Assembly (NCBI GenBank): GCA_019009955.1
Contig: CM032229.1
Location: forward strand, 8,942,001 to 9,006,000
Reading direction: 5' to 3'
Source: Riptortus pedestris
Lineage: Eukaryota > Arthropoda > Insecta > Hemiptera > Alydidae
Length of the DNA stretch: 64,000 nucleotides
Under the pieces are notes generated by a model, which worked only from the letters and a program-made list of their open reading frames with translations, made no database searches and was not told the origin of the DNA. Every line of letters starts with the position of its first letter. Within the stretch, counting starts at the first letter, position 1. Made by a program: the position numbers and the translations under genes. Positions 44,150-56,600 of the stretch are shown piece by piece.

Positions 44150-44720
44150 GAAAAAATACGACACATAAATCGACGTGCAGAATCATAAAACCCTTGAAAT
44201 CGATAGGGCGAAAATTGGACGAGATATAAGCTCCTTAAGTTTTTAGACCGCAGAGGGGAAAAAAAATTTTTTTTTCAAGCTCCCCGAGGAAAAGCGGCCT
44301 CTCGTCGGGAAATATAAGGGAAAAGATATGTTCTCCGGCTTTGCCTGGTTATATTGGAGGAAAAGCGATTGCCTCCAGGAAGAAGTTCCACAGTTCTATT
44401 TTATACCTCCAGCGGCAAGTTCCAAGCCGACCTCTATCTCTCCTAGATTTGTTTCGGCCAGAAACACTTTATGTTCTTTAACTGGCTGGAAATGACTCTA
44501 CACAATTTCTCTATTAGACTTTCTTCTTTCCAGAATGTATGGTTTCCCCGCCACGTTTTTCATTACCCCTCTCGGGCGCAGTTTCTTCATTCCAGATGTG
44601 GAATTCGTATCTTAGGAGAAGGCGAAAATATTTCTCAAGGAGTCTTTCTTGGATGAAAAGACGTGAAAATCCTTTGGTTTTTAAAAAAGAAAATTAGCGG
44701 ATTTCCCTTAACCTTTTATA
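44150..44720. other. Non-repetitive patch of higher G+C, no gene
   Basis: Includes CTCCCCGAGGAAAAGCGG, CCTCTCGTCGGGAAATATAA and CTCCAGCGGCAAGTTCCAAG. A 61-codon frame at 44471-44656 has no recognisable motif. No match to other repeats in the window. Confidence 0.3.
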
Positions 44721-45897
44721 GGGCTACTAAAGAAGCCCAGCGAACAAAAAATCTAAACTTGGGTGGAAGAAAGCTGGAGTAGTTTGTATGCGTCACAAGA
44801 GGCTCCTGCCGATAGTTAGGCTGCTATGGCAGCCCTTGCCCTTTGCAGCCCTCGGCATCTCAGTTACATCTTACATAGTGCGCATTATATATTTCCACTC
44901 GTTCATCTTATCCCACCTCAGAAAGACTAATAGTTATTTACTTATGTGTTACTTGAGGTATTCAAAATAGTTTTGATTAATTTGGTATTGTTTTATACAT
45001 GTTATTTGCCATTATGTTCGGGACATTGAATAAATATGAATAGATTTTTCTTTTATTAGAAATCCTTTTGATTACACTTTGAGAACGCCAAGCTATTAAA
45101 ATAGATATTACTGGTTTGCAATATAGTTTTCTACAGGTGTCCACTCAAGTGAGCTGCTCAAGGAGAGCTTCAGGTAAAATACCATCAAACTATATTCACC
45201 TTTTTTTTTTAGTAGATTTGCTAAGGATAATCAGCTATTATTCATTACATGGGCTTAGGTGATCGTTGCACAGTGGTGCGAAGCCGCCCAAAAACCTATT
45301 TCAGCGAAAGTTGAAATTTGGTTTTGAGAATTTGATTTCTTTATAGTTTAGTGGTTGTACCTTTGTGTTTGGGTGGCCTTTTTAATTAAAATAATTTCAA
45401 TTGCCAATAGAATAACATTTAAATCGACATTCATGTTTTTCACAAAATAATCTAATTTCTAAGATAATTTATGACCCTTAAGACTGTCTATTGACAAATT
45501 TCATTCTGGCAACGTTAATACTGTATGTTTCAAGTTTTTTGTTGGTTTCTAATTTGTTTTTCATCCGTTACGTTTAAGCCCTTAAAACGAGTTCTAACAA
45601 AATAGAGATAAATTCCTAAATTTCTTTCTTCGTATAAAACATTCTTCGTTCAAAAAAAGCTCCACAAAGCTCCAAGCTCTTACTTATATTTTCTTCAAGA
45701 TTAACCTATGAGTAACTATTTTATAAATATCTCATCCACCTTCGTCCACTTTTGTGAGAAATTGAGGTTTAAAGAAAATTTACCAACAATAAATACCGGG
45801 CATTAGGCGCTCTGTTTATCTTTAGCGTTAGGCATTTGTATTTTTATTTTTGAGTAATTTGGAACTAAAGTTGTATTCTCTTTACCAGAACATACAA

Positions 45898-45902
<5 letters not shown>

Positions 45903-45945
<43 letters not shown>
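45903..45945. repeat. (TA)n microsatellite
   Basis: About 21 TA units followed by GAAAGAATATATATATTC, a short inverted repeat. Confidence 0.95.
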
Positions 45946-45948
<3 letters not shown>

Positions 45949-46835
45949 GAATATATATATTCTTTTTGTCAGTTGGTTTTGATTGATGGTCAGCGAAATA
46001 TGATTTTTTCTTGAGAATGAAGAAAATAAAATTATTGATAAAAAATATATAATTTTTCAAAACTTGGATAGAATATTTCATCATTTTTATGCCGTTGATG
46101 GCATCCTGATCTTTTTATTTTGATAGAGAATAGATGCCTATTCTTTTTCAATATTTTTATTACGTAAAAGATTTGTATTCGTTCATTTTTTGTTGCATAT
46201 ATTTGATAACTCTTTGGGCAGGATACTATGTAAATTGATTTGAATATGTATTATATATCTCTTTTATTATGTTTATTCAAATTTAAATAAAATAATTTAT
46301 TGATTTATTTATTTAATGAATTATGAATTTCAATAAATAAAACAATTGAATAAGAAAATGTTAATAAAATGTTCATATTGAAGGAAGAATGTTTTTATTT
46401 TTTCATTCAAATTAAATTTTTGTGTAAATTTTACTTGGATTGATTATAATTAATCAATTTCGTTATAATTTTAGCGATATCTGAAAATTTTTACATTATC
46501 CTTAACGAGTAGAGGTTTTGCAACGTATTCATGTTTAGTTCTTTGTTTAATTCTATTACAAAACAACATTTTCAACAACGTCAACATATATTATAAATAT
46601 TACAAAGCATTTTTTAAAGTAGTTTCAAAGTTAATAGGTTTTTCCCGCGTATAGTGGCTTTTGGACCACCGTGCGTTGCCTAAAGTGGGTGAGTTACCTC
46701 AACTAGAGCCTGAAAGGGCAAGGAAGCCCACGAGTTTAAGATTGGTTTTATGATGGTGATGTTATACATGGTAACTTAGGGTCCCCAGAGCACCATATAC
46801 ATCCAGAATTTGGTTCTAACTACACCGAAATACGC
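45946..46835. other. AT-rich stretch, no feature seen
   Basis: No ORF of note or repeat match. Composition is very A+T-rich up to about 46640, then a slightly G-richer part with GGACCACCGTGCGTTGCC. Confidence 0.45.
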
Positions 46836-46839
46836 CCTA

Positions 46840-46975
46840 TAAAGGGTTAAGGGAAATCAGCTATTGAGGTTGTACTCATAACGCCATTTTCGAAAAAAAA
46901 ATCTTCTAATCCCATCGATTGTTTCTAGGAGATGACAAAAATGAGGTCCATTATTTTGTGTCCCTTTTAACTTGA
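46840..46975 (-). mobile_element. HT family 3'-end fragment
   Basis: GGGTTAAGGGAAATCAGCTA, TTGAGGTTGTACTCATAACG, TTTTCGAAAAAAAAATCTTC and GACAAAAATGAGGTCCATTA are the reversed 3' region of the HT family. The palindrome is reduced to TTAAGGGAAATCAGCT. Confidence 0.65.
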
Positions 46976-47487
46976 AGCAAAAAGGGAGGCCAATCTTGCT
47001 AAGATTATGCTGTCCTACGTGACTAACGTATTGCTTATTTGTAGTGTCCGAACACCCCTTTCTATAATCCTTTGTAAAATAACGTCATTCTGCTTAGTAC
47101 TACAAGAGGGAAATGTAGAAAATTAATTCACTGCCTAGTGACTGGGTTTAAAGATCAAAGTAATGACGCTTACAGAAAAACGATGGACAACATCTTTGCA
47201 CGGAAAAAGACCAAATGTATAACAATACACAATTCAGTCTGTTAATAAGGCGGTTCATATTTAAAGTTTTTATGAAAATCAGCAATTTTTATTATATGAA
47301 AAATTAATGAGGAACGAAACTGTTTCACTTGACAACCAGCACAGGAGTTTGGTTTATGCTCTGGAGTCCAAACATATATGAATTCATATCTTCTTTAATA
47401 TTCGTGTTTTACGACTTGTGTTTCTAATACGTTTTATAGACGTAAGAACTGTCCGTATTTGTTATGTCAGAGGTTCATGCTACCCAT

Positions 47488-47610
47488 ATGTGTTAAGGCG
47501 ATAGTTTCAATGCTCTTGGTAAACCTACAGACGTTCGTTCGGCTAGAAAAGGGTGATAACTTGAAGATAACCCGCCCAAATTCACCATTGTAGTAAAAAG
47601 AAAACTGGAA
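47488..47610 (+). mobile_element. SINE-A fragment, diverged
   Basis: TGTTAAGGCGATAGTTTCAA, CTTGGTAAACCTACAGACG, CGGCTAGAAAAGGGTGATAA and AAGATAACCCGCCCAAATTC follow the SINE-A order, with a large internal deletion that removes the B-box part. Confidence 0.6.
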
Positions 47611-48112
47611 TTTAAGTTGGATTTATTAATTTAAAAATTGATCTCTTCCAAATTCAGTCACTAAATAGAATTTATTAGTTTTCAATGATAGTGACCATGA
47701 GAATTGTCAAATAATTTTCATATTCTTTTTTGTAATATAAATAATGTGCATTATTATGCGCTTGACAGGAGTGTAGGTCTAATTGGAACAGCCTTAATTA
47801 TATTTCACGGAAAGCGATATTTATTTCAACCAACGACGACAGGTAAAACAGGCAGATAATTACTTTGGACTTAATAACCACCTCATACATTCATATGTGA
47901 TATTACAGCAGAGTTTTTGGACAGACTTTAAAAGTACTTCTTCTACAACATGCTAAGAAGAAACAAATTTTATATTTTGAAGTTGAACTAGGTTAATTTC
48001 AATTCATGGAGGATATTTGATATACAATCATATTTCACACTGCAACTTCAATATGATTGGAATTTGTTGACAAGAAGAGAATTCTGTTAGTGGTTAAATT
48101 AATCCAATTATA

Positions 48113-48167
<55 letters not shown>

Positions 48168-48320
48168 CTGACGTGCATAATTTTCGTCACATAGTTCTTA
48201 TCAATGGACTTTTGAAGTATTTTTTTTCGAAAATTGCGCCATGAGGGCAACACCAAAAACGTATTTCCTTTATGGCCAGAAATATTTAAAAACATTGACT
48301 CATGTAGACATGAATATATA

Positions 48321-48360
<40 letters not shown>
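48113..48360. repeat. Two (TA)n tracts flanking 150 bases
   Basis: (TG)n-(TA)n at 48113-48164 and (TA)n at 48319-48360. Between them TTCTGACGTGCATAATTTTC and ATTTTTTTTCGAAAATTGCG weakly recall the HT 3' interior (TA tract, GGACCTCAT, CGAAAATTCCG). Confidence 0.8.
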
Positions 48361-48365
<5 letters not shown>

Positions 48366-48830
48366 AATATAAAGAAAAAACAGATGTACGTTTAAATGAT
48401 GAATTAAATAATTAAATTAACAATAGTTGAGTTTTAAATAAGTTATGCATTTCTTTGATATATTTTTTTTTTAATTGTGTATTGTATTTATAAAATAGAA
48501 TTTTTTCCTCAACAGACCAATTGTCTTTTAGGCATTTTACTTCCGTTTTAAATTCTCTTCTTTGCTCCGTTATTAGTCTAATCACAGAGAACGTGTCTGT
48601 AAGTCTGTCTGTTGTTACAATTTGGTTGATCTGTTAGACTATAATGATTAAAGAAAGAGTATGTTGTTAGTAACTTAATGAAATAATAATCTATTTATTT
48701 GAGGTGTTGTCCTTTCGTAGTCATATTCCATTTCTGTTACCATTTATTAGTTGTGCAAGTTAATATTTGAGTTTTGAAGTGTGATTTTGTTGTAGAATTT
48801 TGGAATTGTGATACCTTTTGAGGGTGCTTT

Positions 48831-48831
<1 letters not shown>

Positions 48832-48886
<55 letters not shown>
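48832..48886. repeat. (TC)n microsatellite
   Basis: About 27 TC units immediately 5' of the CR1-like RT fragment. Confidence 0.95.
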
Positions 48887-48889
<3 letters not shown>

Positions 48890-48906
48890 TCGATATTGAA
48901 ATTAAA

Positions 48907-50093
48907 TATCCAAAAGGGACTGTTTCTTCTCTTCATTCAAAAAATATAAATAGATAGAAGACTTGGAATCTTTTAGAGTCCTTAGAAATAAAGTGCGTAA
49001 AGCATTCAGGGATAAGAAAAGGAAATGGATGAGTGACTCCTTACTTTCAGCTTCACCAACAGAGATGTGGAAAGAGCTGAGACATTTGGGAGTGCTAATA
49101 CCACGCAAAGAAGAATGTGCTTCTATTGATCCAGAAATTTTGAATACTTTTTTCGTCACCCCACCAGTTACCACAACCCCACTAAATAATCTTATTCTTC
49201 CCACAAATGAATTTACTAACGACATAATTTTCGATGATGTTACAATAGAAGATGTTAAATGGAGCATGGATAAAATTAGAAGTAATGCTGCTGGAGTGGA
49301 TGGAATCAGTAGAGATATGTTAAAATTGGTAGGAGCTGAGGATATTATTGCTGACATAATAAATGCATCTCTGACACATGGAGTAGTTCCTGATGTTTGA
49401 AAGGAGTCCATAATCAGGCCAATAGCAAAAGTTGCCAACCCACTCTGCCCAGATCAGTTCAGGCCTATTTCGATTGTGCCGGTGAAGTCTAAAATTGCTG
49501 AAAGAATTGTTGCTCACTACATTAAAACATTTTTAAATACTTATAGTTTATTGTCCCCACATCAATCAGGTTTCAGGCATGGGCATAACACGTGTACAGC
49601 TTTACATACTATAACATCTGACATCAGAAAATCAATAGATTGTAGGAATGTAGCATTGTGGGTTTCACTAGATTTCAATAAGGCCTTTGAATTATTAAAT
49701 CACCAGTTGCTCCTAATGAAGATTGGTGCTATGGGCATGGGCGAGCAATTACTCAGTTGGATAAAATCCTTTTTGAAAATCACAGGCAAAAAGTTAAATT
49801 AAAAAACATTTCTTCTAACAGGGCAATAAATAAATCAGGAGTACCACAAGGTTCGGTATTGGGGTCACTTCTGTTTTCAATATATATAAATGACATAACA
49901 TCCGGTGTACTACACAGCAACATTCATTTATACGCAGATGACGTTAGCATATGGCTTTCGGGTGCTCCGGAAAATGCAAAAGAACTTTTAATAACAATAA
50001 ATCAGGACTTAAAGAGGATTACTGATTGGTGCTCAAAAAATTCATTAACACTAAACACAAAAAAAACCAAGTGGCTACTGCGTGTCTTATATA
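48907..50093 (+). pseudogene. CR1/L2-like non-LTR reverse transcriptase, broken
   Basis: The N-terminal part has LESFRVLRNKVRKAFRDKKR, typical of the linker before RT, then GVDGISRDMLK. RT motifs follow in order: PIAKVANPLCPDQFRPISIV, KIAERIV, SPHQSGFRHGHNTCTAL, the first catalytic aspartate in SLDFNKAF, SGVPQGSVLGSLLFSIYIND and LYADDVSIW (YADD at 49931-49942), then NSLTLNTKKTK. A TGA at 49398-49400 replaces the tryptophan of VPDVWKESIIRP. A frameshift lies near 49790. The endonuclease is missing at the 5' side, where (TC)n begins, and the thumb is cut by (TA)n at 50093. Frames on the other strand here are shadows. Confidence 0.87.
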
Positions 50094-50098
50094 TATAT

Positions 50099-50144
<46 letters not shown>
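50094..50144. repeat. (TA)n microsatellite truncating the RT
   Basis: (TA)n begins directly after the last RT-like codons (KWLLRVL). Confidence 0.95.
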
Positions 50145-50146
<2 letters not shown>

Positions 50147-50271
50147 TCTTTATGTTTTTTGGATGTTTTAATTTAATTTATAAGTAGTTCAGTTTGATTT
50201 ATAGTAGTAGTAACCAGTTTATAGTAAACATATTGTCTGTAAGAGAGGACCATTGGTCCTATGACAATAAA

Positions 50272-50274
<3 letters not shown>

Positions 50275-50320
<46 letters not shown>

Positions 50321-50340
50321 CCCCTTTCTCTCTCTCTATA

Positions 50341-50397
<57 letters not shown>
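50275..50397. repeat. (TC)n followed by (TA)n
   Basis: (TC)n 50275-50316, a short break, then (TA)n 50345-50396. Confidence 0.95.
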
Positions 50398-50398
<1 letters not shown>

Positions 50399-50919
50399 TG
50401 TATGTATATCTAGAGAGGCACACAAATAAGATGTAATGGGAAAGAGATAAAAGCGAGCTGGAGTCTCCATAAAAAGCGGGTGTTGGTAGCGGATGTCCTT
50501 GGTATTTGGAGCTGGATGCCAGCAGCTGTATCTCCCCTGTATTTATGTCCCTCCTTCTTCCTCCCCCATTTCGCAATATTATGAAACGCACTAAATCCAA
50601 TGATTTGTCGCGTCTACGATTTACGACATAGCGTGCTGTGAATGAGTCGCCGAAATGGGATGGTTAAGGCCCACGAAATGAGATGAACCTTTCGACAAAC
50701 CCATCCAGATTTTGAATAAATTATTTAATGTCGAACCAGCGTCACCAACTACAAAAGGTAGCCTTTTCATCCTCTTACATACTGAACTGAATAGAACATT
50801 GACTTGTTATTCTATATTTCTCCCAAATTACTAGTCATTAGTGGGACCAGCTAGTTAATCAGCTGTACTCCACACGAACACTTTAATAAGCCGATTTCAA
50901 GAGGAGGCTCAACCATAAG

Positions 50920-51230
50920 AGGAACTTAGGGACTGCGTAAATGTAGCAGGTTTCCCACTCGAAAATAATAAAGAATGAGTAACTTGGTTAGTATTTGAGT
51001 TACGAAAAAATGCACTGAGAAAATATTATGGAGCTTCAATAGTTTAACAAGATTGATTCTATAACATTTTACGATCCGAATCAATAACGGAGATATTTTG
51101 AATTTTCATATTCCCCCTCCTCTTTTAACTCCCTATTTCTGGTCCGATTTCTATCAATCACAAGTATGGCCATTAGTGTTGAATAGATTTGTTAAAAATC
51201 TATATAAAAGTATCCCACAAGGAACGAATG
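50920..51230 (+). mobile_element. HT family 5' portion, diverged
   Basis: TAGGGACTGCGTAAATGTAG and CAGGTTTCCCACTCG give the 5' end; then ACTTGGTTAGTATTTGAG, TTTAACAAGATTGATTCTAT, CGATCCGAATCAATAACGGA and ATATTTTGAATTTTCATATT match the family interior. The (TA)n and the 3' end are missing. Confidence 0.65.
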
Positions 51231-51508
51231 TCTGGTAAGAGAAAAAATTCTGGAAGCCATGGACATATCCAAAAGCCTGGAGAATGTAGTTAATTTTAAA
51301 ACGTACACAAGGAATTTAATACCAATTTGTGCCAAAATGCTACAGAAATTAATATAATTTTGGTTAATTAAATTAAAAATAGTTTTTTAACGGTGCTAGT
51401 TATTTTTTATTCTTAAGTGATTTAATTGTTTTGGATGCGAACATTTTAAATAACTTTTAATTCTCAATTTTATTTATTTTTAATTGGGGAATACAGTTAG
51501 GATGTTAA

Positions 51509-51512
51509 AATG

Positions 51513-51572
<60 letters not shown>

Positions 51573-51595
51573 TACACACACACACACACACATAT
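51509..51595. repeat. (AC)n-(TA)n-(AC)n compound microsatellite
   Basis: About 15 AC units, about 15 TA units with one ATAATA break, then about 9 AC units. Confidence 0.95.
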
Positions 51596-52288
51596 TATAT
51601 GCATTTCGAGTTCCATCTCTACAGCTGACTCCCTGCTAATAATCGTCTGCAATGAAGTATAAAGTAAGCGTGAAAACCTTTTTAAAAAGCAATTTTATTG
51701 ATAACATCAATTACAAACTTAAAATTGAGCAGAGTAACAGGCTACAGCTACTGGGTAAATGACAAGGAAAAAGGAAGGGATTATAAAGGAAATAAATGCT
51801 GGTGTTTGTGATGTCTGCAAAGCGGATGTTCCCTAGACGTAACTTACCATCACAAGTGAAATCCAAATTCAGAAACGATGGTTTCTGCCAATTCTAAAAT
51901 GTATTTAAACTTTTATTTTATTCATTTCTTTAAAATATTAACAAAAAATTTAATATGAACAAAATAATAAGTCCTTAAAATAAATAATAAATTTCGTAAG
52001 CAATGCTGTGACTCACAAATTGCAGCATCTCATTCCATTCCGTTTTCTGATTTTGTAACATACTTATGTAAACACTTAAAATACTTCAAACATAAGCGGT
52101 TCATGTGACTTTTATTTCGTCTCAGTGAGTACGTGACAAGACTAGGAGTGAGGATTTCGAAATAAAATAAAAAAAATTGATTTCATTTACAGTTGTCAGG
52201 TGCGGCGTGTCTCCATCGGCATAATTTCTGTGGTATTCCACGATATTTAGCCGATTTTCCAATCGGCTTCTCCTGGTGGTCATGTTGC

Positions 52289-52636
52289 GTGTAGGATTGT
52301 GGCAGCTCTTGTTGCGAGTTGGCTTGTGGCAGCTCTTGTTGCGAGTTGGCTTGTGGCAGCTCTTGTTGCGAGTTGGCTTGTGGCAGCTCTTGTTGCGAGT
52401 TGGCTTGTGGCAGCTCTTGTTGCGAGTTGGCTTGTGGCAGCTCTTGTTGCGAGTTGGCTTGTGGCAGCTCTTGTTGCGAGTTGGCTTGTGGCAGCTCTGT
52501 TGCGAGTTGGCTTGTGGCAGCTCTTGTTGCGAGTTGGCTTGTGGCAGCTCTTGTTGCGAGTTGGCTTGTGGCAGCTCTTGTTGCGTGTAGGATTGTGGCA
52601 GCTCTTGTTGCGAGTTGGCTTGTGGCAGCTCTGGAT
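52289..52636. repeat. 27-bp minisatellite, 13 units
   Basis: The unit GGCTTGTGGCAGCTCTTGTT plus GCGAGTT repeats 13 times; one unit near 52497 lacks one T and one near 52580 reads GCGTGTAGGATTG, as does the first. 27 is a multiple of three, so all frames stay open on both strands, giving up to 181 codons of repeated peptide (for example LLLRVGLWQ). There is no start context or non-repeat domain, so it is not called a gene. It is far richer in G+C than its flanks. Confidence 0.95.
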
Positions 52637-52774
52637 ATTCAAATTAATTCTTCAGAAAAGGAAAAACGTACAGAACTACTACAAGAAATTTAAATATAAT
52701 TATTTTGTCCACCCCACAACCACTTTAAAAAAAGGAGAGTTATTTACAACTTTTAATTTTACCATTTCCTTGTA

Positions 52775-53304
52775 TGTATGGGCAACCTTTGACATGTTGC
52801 GGGCCAACCTTCAGTGTGCGAGTACGTTCGCGGGCCGCTTTTAAAAGTAGTGTTTATAATTTTCAACGATAGATATCAGACATAAGCGATACGACAATGT
52901 AATTATTATACAATTTATTAAAATAACAAAATGAAATGAAAAAAATAGGCTCAACAATGTAACTAAATCGTAAAATTTGGAATTATTACTAACAACGAAA
53001 GTTAAATAGCTACACCAAAGCCAATGAGACACTTGAGCTTGAATTTGAGAAACTAATCCATCGATGTTTGGATTAATTCCGCTGATACAAAGACGAAAAG
53101 AATTTTCCAAATTATAGTCAGTCAGCCTTGTTTCACCATAGAATAAGTATCATGTGTTCGCATTTATAAGTACTGCAAAACGCACAAATCTCTCCTCATG
53201 CTCCTCATTTAAAGTATGTAGTGTAATATTTTTGTTTAATTGGGCTTTTCAAAATGTCCTGCGGGCCGGATAAAATCTAACCACTGGCCGGTTGTTGCCC
53301 ACAT
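52775..53304. mobile_element. Possible hAT-like non-autonomous remnant
   Basis: The left end has GTATGGGCAACCTTTGAC and TGCGGGCCAACC; the right end has GCGGGCCGGATAAAATC and GGCCGGTTGTTGCCCACATT. TGGGCAAC at one end and GTTGCCCA at the other, each followed inward by a GCGGGCC-type box, is the usual layout of many hAT elements (CAGxGGTGGGCAA...). A clean 8-bp target duplication is not visible. The interior has no transposase. Confidence 0.45.
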
Positions 53305-54149
53305 TTGGTGTAGATGAATTATTTTATTCTCAAGCCAAATAATTATAGTTACATAGATAAGGTGTTTATCTCAATCAGGTTTATCACCATCAATAAATAA
53401 AATCATAACCCTAAAAAATAAATTGTGTTAAATTGAGGTTCCCCTTTAGCTGGCCAATTTTAAAATAAATAAATACATATATGTTATTTGTAGATGAGAG
53501 TGTTGTGGCCCGGAGATAGAACTGTATCCTAGGTTTGATGAGAGACTAAGCTTGCTTCTAGATTCCCTTTGTACCGAAGTAGCAGCCCTACATCCTGGGA
53601 TAATCCAGATGTCTCCATCTCCTACAACGCTATCTACCGGCCAACATAGCTACACTAAACAAGCAATGGACACCTAGTTAGACACCGACTCTCTCGACTT
53701 AATAAATAACACTATGGGAGTCCTCGGAATCCTGTATGAATAATATAAATGGTATTGTATGTGAGTTCGATTCTGTTTGATCGCTGATGCAGCAATACTC
53801 TTGGATAAGTAATTCAGTAGAAACATAAATTCGAGATTTAGCTAAATTACTCTAGAAAGGAATTATACTCCTTTTTAATATTTAAGATGAATATTCCAAA
53901 GCACTAACAGCATTATTACCAAACTAATTTAAATTATATGAATCCCAATACTCCATCCTATGAAAAAACGGACACATGGATGTATAAAAATCTTCAAAGT
54001 ACACAACGAATTAAAAAAAGTACAATTAGAGGAAATAAATATGCCATCGTTTTATTTTTATTTTATTTTTTTATTTGGAGCTTCTTAGATGTTGCTCACG
54101 ACAAAAGCTTTGTAACTAAAAAAACAAAAAATCAATGAAATTAAAGAAA

Positions 54150-54780
54150 AACAGAAATGGAACACAAAACAGAAAAGGAATACAAAACACGAAAGAAATA
54201 AAAAAACAGAAAAAGAATACAAAACAGAAAAGGAATACAAAAAAAGAAAAGGATTACAAAAACAGAAAAAGAATACAAAACAGAAAAGGAATACAAAAAC
54301 AGAAAAGGAATACAAAAACAGAAAAGGAATACAAAACAGAAAAGGAATACAATAAAAAAAAGGAATACAAAAACTGAAAAGGAATAAAAAAACAGAAAAG
54401 GAATACAAAACAGAAAAGGAATACAATAAAAAAAAGGAATACAAAAACAGAAAAGGAATACAAAAACAGAAAAGGAATACAAAAAACAGAAAAGGAATAC
54501 AAAAACAGAAAAGGAATACAAAAACAGAAAAGGAATACAAAAACAGAAAAGGAATACAAAAACAGAAAAGGAATACAAAAAAAGAAAAGGAATACAAAAC
54601 ACGAAAGAAATAAAAAAACAGAAAAAGAATACAAAACAGAAAAGGAATACAATAAAAAAAAGGAATACAAAAACAGAAAAGGAATAAAAAAACAGAAAAG
54701 GAATACTAAAACAGAAAAGGAATACAAAAACAGAAAAGGAATACAAAACAGAAAAGGAATACAAAAACAGTAAAGGAAAA
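54150..54780. repeat. A-rich minisatellite, unit about 19-20 bp
   Basis: Some 30 units of ACAGAAAAGGAATACAAAA with variants (AATAAAAAAA, CACGAAAGAAAT). Blocks of several units recur, for example the part around 54190 and again around 54600, showing duplication of larger segments. Minus-strand frames of up to 245 codons (FLFCFCIPFLFLYSFSVFV) result from this array and are not genes. Confidence 0.95.
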
Positions 54781-54938
54781 GGAGTACTAAATTGAATGCT
54801 TAAAATAAAATAGTTATCTAAAATTAGTAATAGAAATTTAAAAGAATTATGGTTTAGATAAAATATAAGCTTTTGCATGAGACTATTTACATAAAACTCT
54901 GTACCTCCCTAATACACACTCGACTGAGTGAAATAGTA

Positions 54939-54940
<2 letters not shown>

Positions 54941-55007
<67 letters not shown>

Positions 55008-55015
55008 CACACACA
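54941..55015. repeat. (AC)n microsatellite
   Basis: About 36 AC units with one G interruption. Confidence 0.97.
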
Positions 55016-55129
55016 GACCAGGACTCAACTCTAATAGTAAATGTTTATTTTTGTCATGGGGTTTTATCACATAATTGCTATTTTTATTCCCCATTCTCTA
55101 GTGATATTCTTGTAGTTCTGGTGTCTTTT

Positions 55130-55185
55130 TCTTTTACGGAAGACCTGAAGATGCTACTGATGTTATGAAACCGGTCATCCGGTAT
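55130..55185 (+). other. Weak hammerhead-like motif
   Basis: CCTGAAGA (CTGAAGA at 55145-55151), then TGCTACTGATGTTAT, then GAAACCGGTCATCCGG. The stem II pairing is poor. GACCGG-type complementary words nearby may be coincidence. Confidence 0.2.
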
Positions 55186-55859
55186 GATCATAATTGCTTG
55201 ATCCTGCAACATCAATCTCTCGACGATATACTGAAAAAAGTACAGTATATTGTTGGCGATGACTAACCCCACGTTATCCAAAAAGGGCATTTAAATAGAG
55301 GATGCTTGTTGTTTTTTAGTAATACAATAGGATAAATAAAACGAAAATATAATATTAAATTGATGTATTTTTTATACTTAATTGTATTTTCTTAGAAGTT
55401 TTTTATTTTAATTATGAAGCTATATTCATAACCATTAAATCACTAACAAACAATATATTTAAACACTTCCAGGAAAAACTAAAGATTGGAGTGCCATAAA
55501 GGTTTATGGAATTACTCAAAAGTAAAATCGAACAAAACTCTGTTATGGAGCTTTGAATCAGTATTGGTGTTTTTTTATATTCTTCCTTTCTATCTACACT
55601 AACTCATAATATATAATGCTCATTAAGAAATTCAGTTATTGTTTGAATGCATTCTGAAAATGCACATAGTGAGGCTTCGTCCTTTGTGGGACACTGAGCC
55701 AAGTAACGATTTTCTTTAGTTTGTGCAGCCCCTTATCCATATTTTTCATAGTATTGGTGAAGATTCTTATTTTTTATTTATTTGTGTGGAGCATCGCAGC
55801 TGTGGCGATGTATTTCAGAAAAATAACTGCACAAAATTAAAAAACGAAAAAAATTTCAT

Positions 55860-56600
55860 TTAAATGAAAATAAAACAACATAACAGAAATTTAACACGAA
55901 AAAACATAAATACAATACAAAACAGAAATTGAACGCTAAAACAACAATGCAACCCAAAACAGAAATTGAACGCGAAAAACAAAAATGCAACACAAAACAG
56001 AAATTGAATGCTAAAACAAAAATGTAACCTAAAACAGAAATTGGACGCGAAAAACAAAAACGCAACACAAAACAGAAATTGAACGCGAAAAACAAAAATG
56101 CAACACAAAACAGGAATTGAATGCTAAAACAAAAATGTAACCTAAAAAAAAGAAATTGAACGCGAAAAACAAAAAATGCAACACAAGACAGAAATTGAAT
56201 GCTAAAACAAAAATGTAACCTAAAACAGAAATTGGACGCGAAAAAAAAATGCAACACAAAACAGAAATTGAATGCTTAAACAAAAATGTAACCTAAAACA
56301 GAAATTGGACGCGAAAAACAAAATGTAACACTAGGCAGAAATTGAATGCTAAAACAAAACTGCAACACAAAAAAGAAATAGAAAACAAAATTTTGATCAG
56401 AAAACACAACTGAAACGAAAAACAGAAATTGAACAAAAAAACAGAAATGGAACACAAAAACAAAATGGAAAACCGAAAACAGACATGGGACAGGGAACAG
56501 AAATAGGAAACAAAAGTGGAACATAAAACAGAAATAGAAAACAAAAGAGAAACAGAAATTAATCGAAAAACAGAAGTGGAACACAAAAAACAGAAATCAA
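55860..56600. repeat. A-rich minisatellite with higher-order structure
   Basis: Two alternating monomers of about 37-39 bases: one with GAACGCGAAAAACAAAAATG and CAACACAAAACAGAAATT, the other with GAATGCTAAAACAAAAATGT and AACCTAAAACAGAAATT. They alternate for most of 55920-56370, then decay into ACAGAAATGGAACACAAAAA-like units resembling the start of the 54.2-kb array. Minus-strand frames rich in Phe and Cys come from this and are not genes. Confidence 0.93.

Noticed and set aside
48902..49438. 178-codon minus-strand frame
   Set aside because: It is the antisense shadow of the CR1-like reverse transcriptase, whose motifs are clear on the plus strand.
52276..52844. Open frames of up to 181 codons in the 27-bp array
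   Set aside because: The array keeps frames open on both strands; there is no unique domain or credible start.
54085..54878. Open frames of up to 245 codons with hydrophobic FLFCFCIPF repeats
   Set aside because: They are translations of the A-rich minisatellite on the minus strand; all three frames are open for the same reason.
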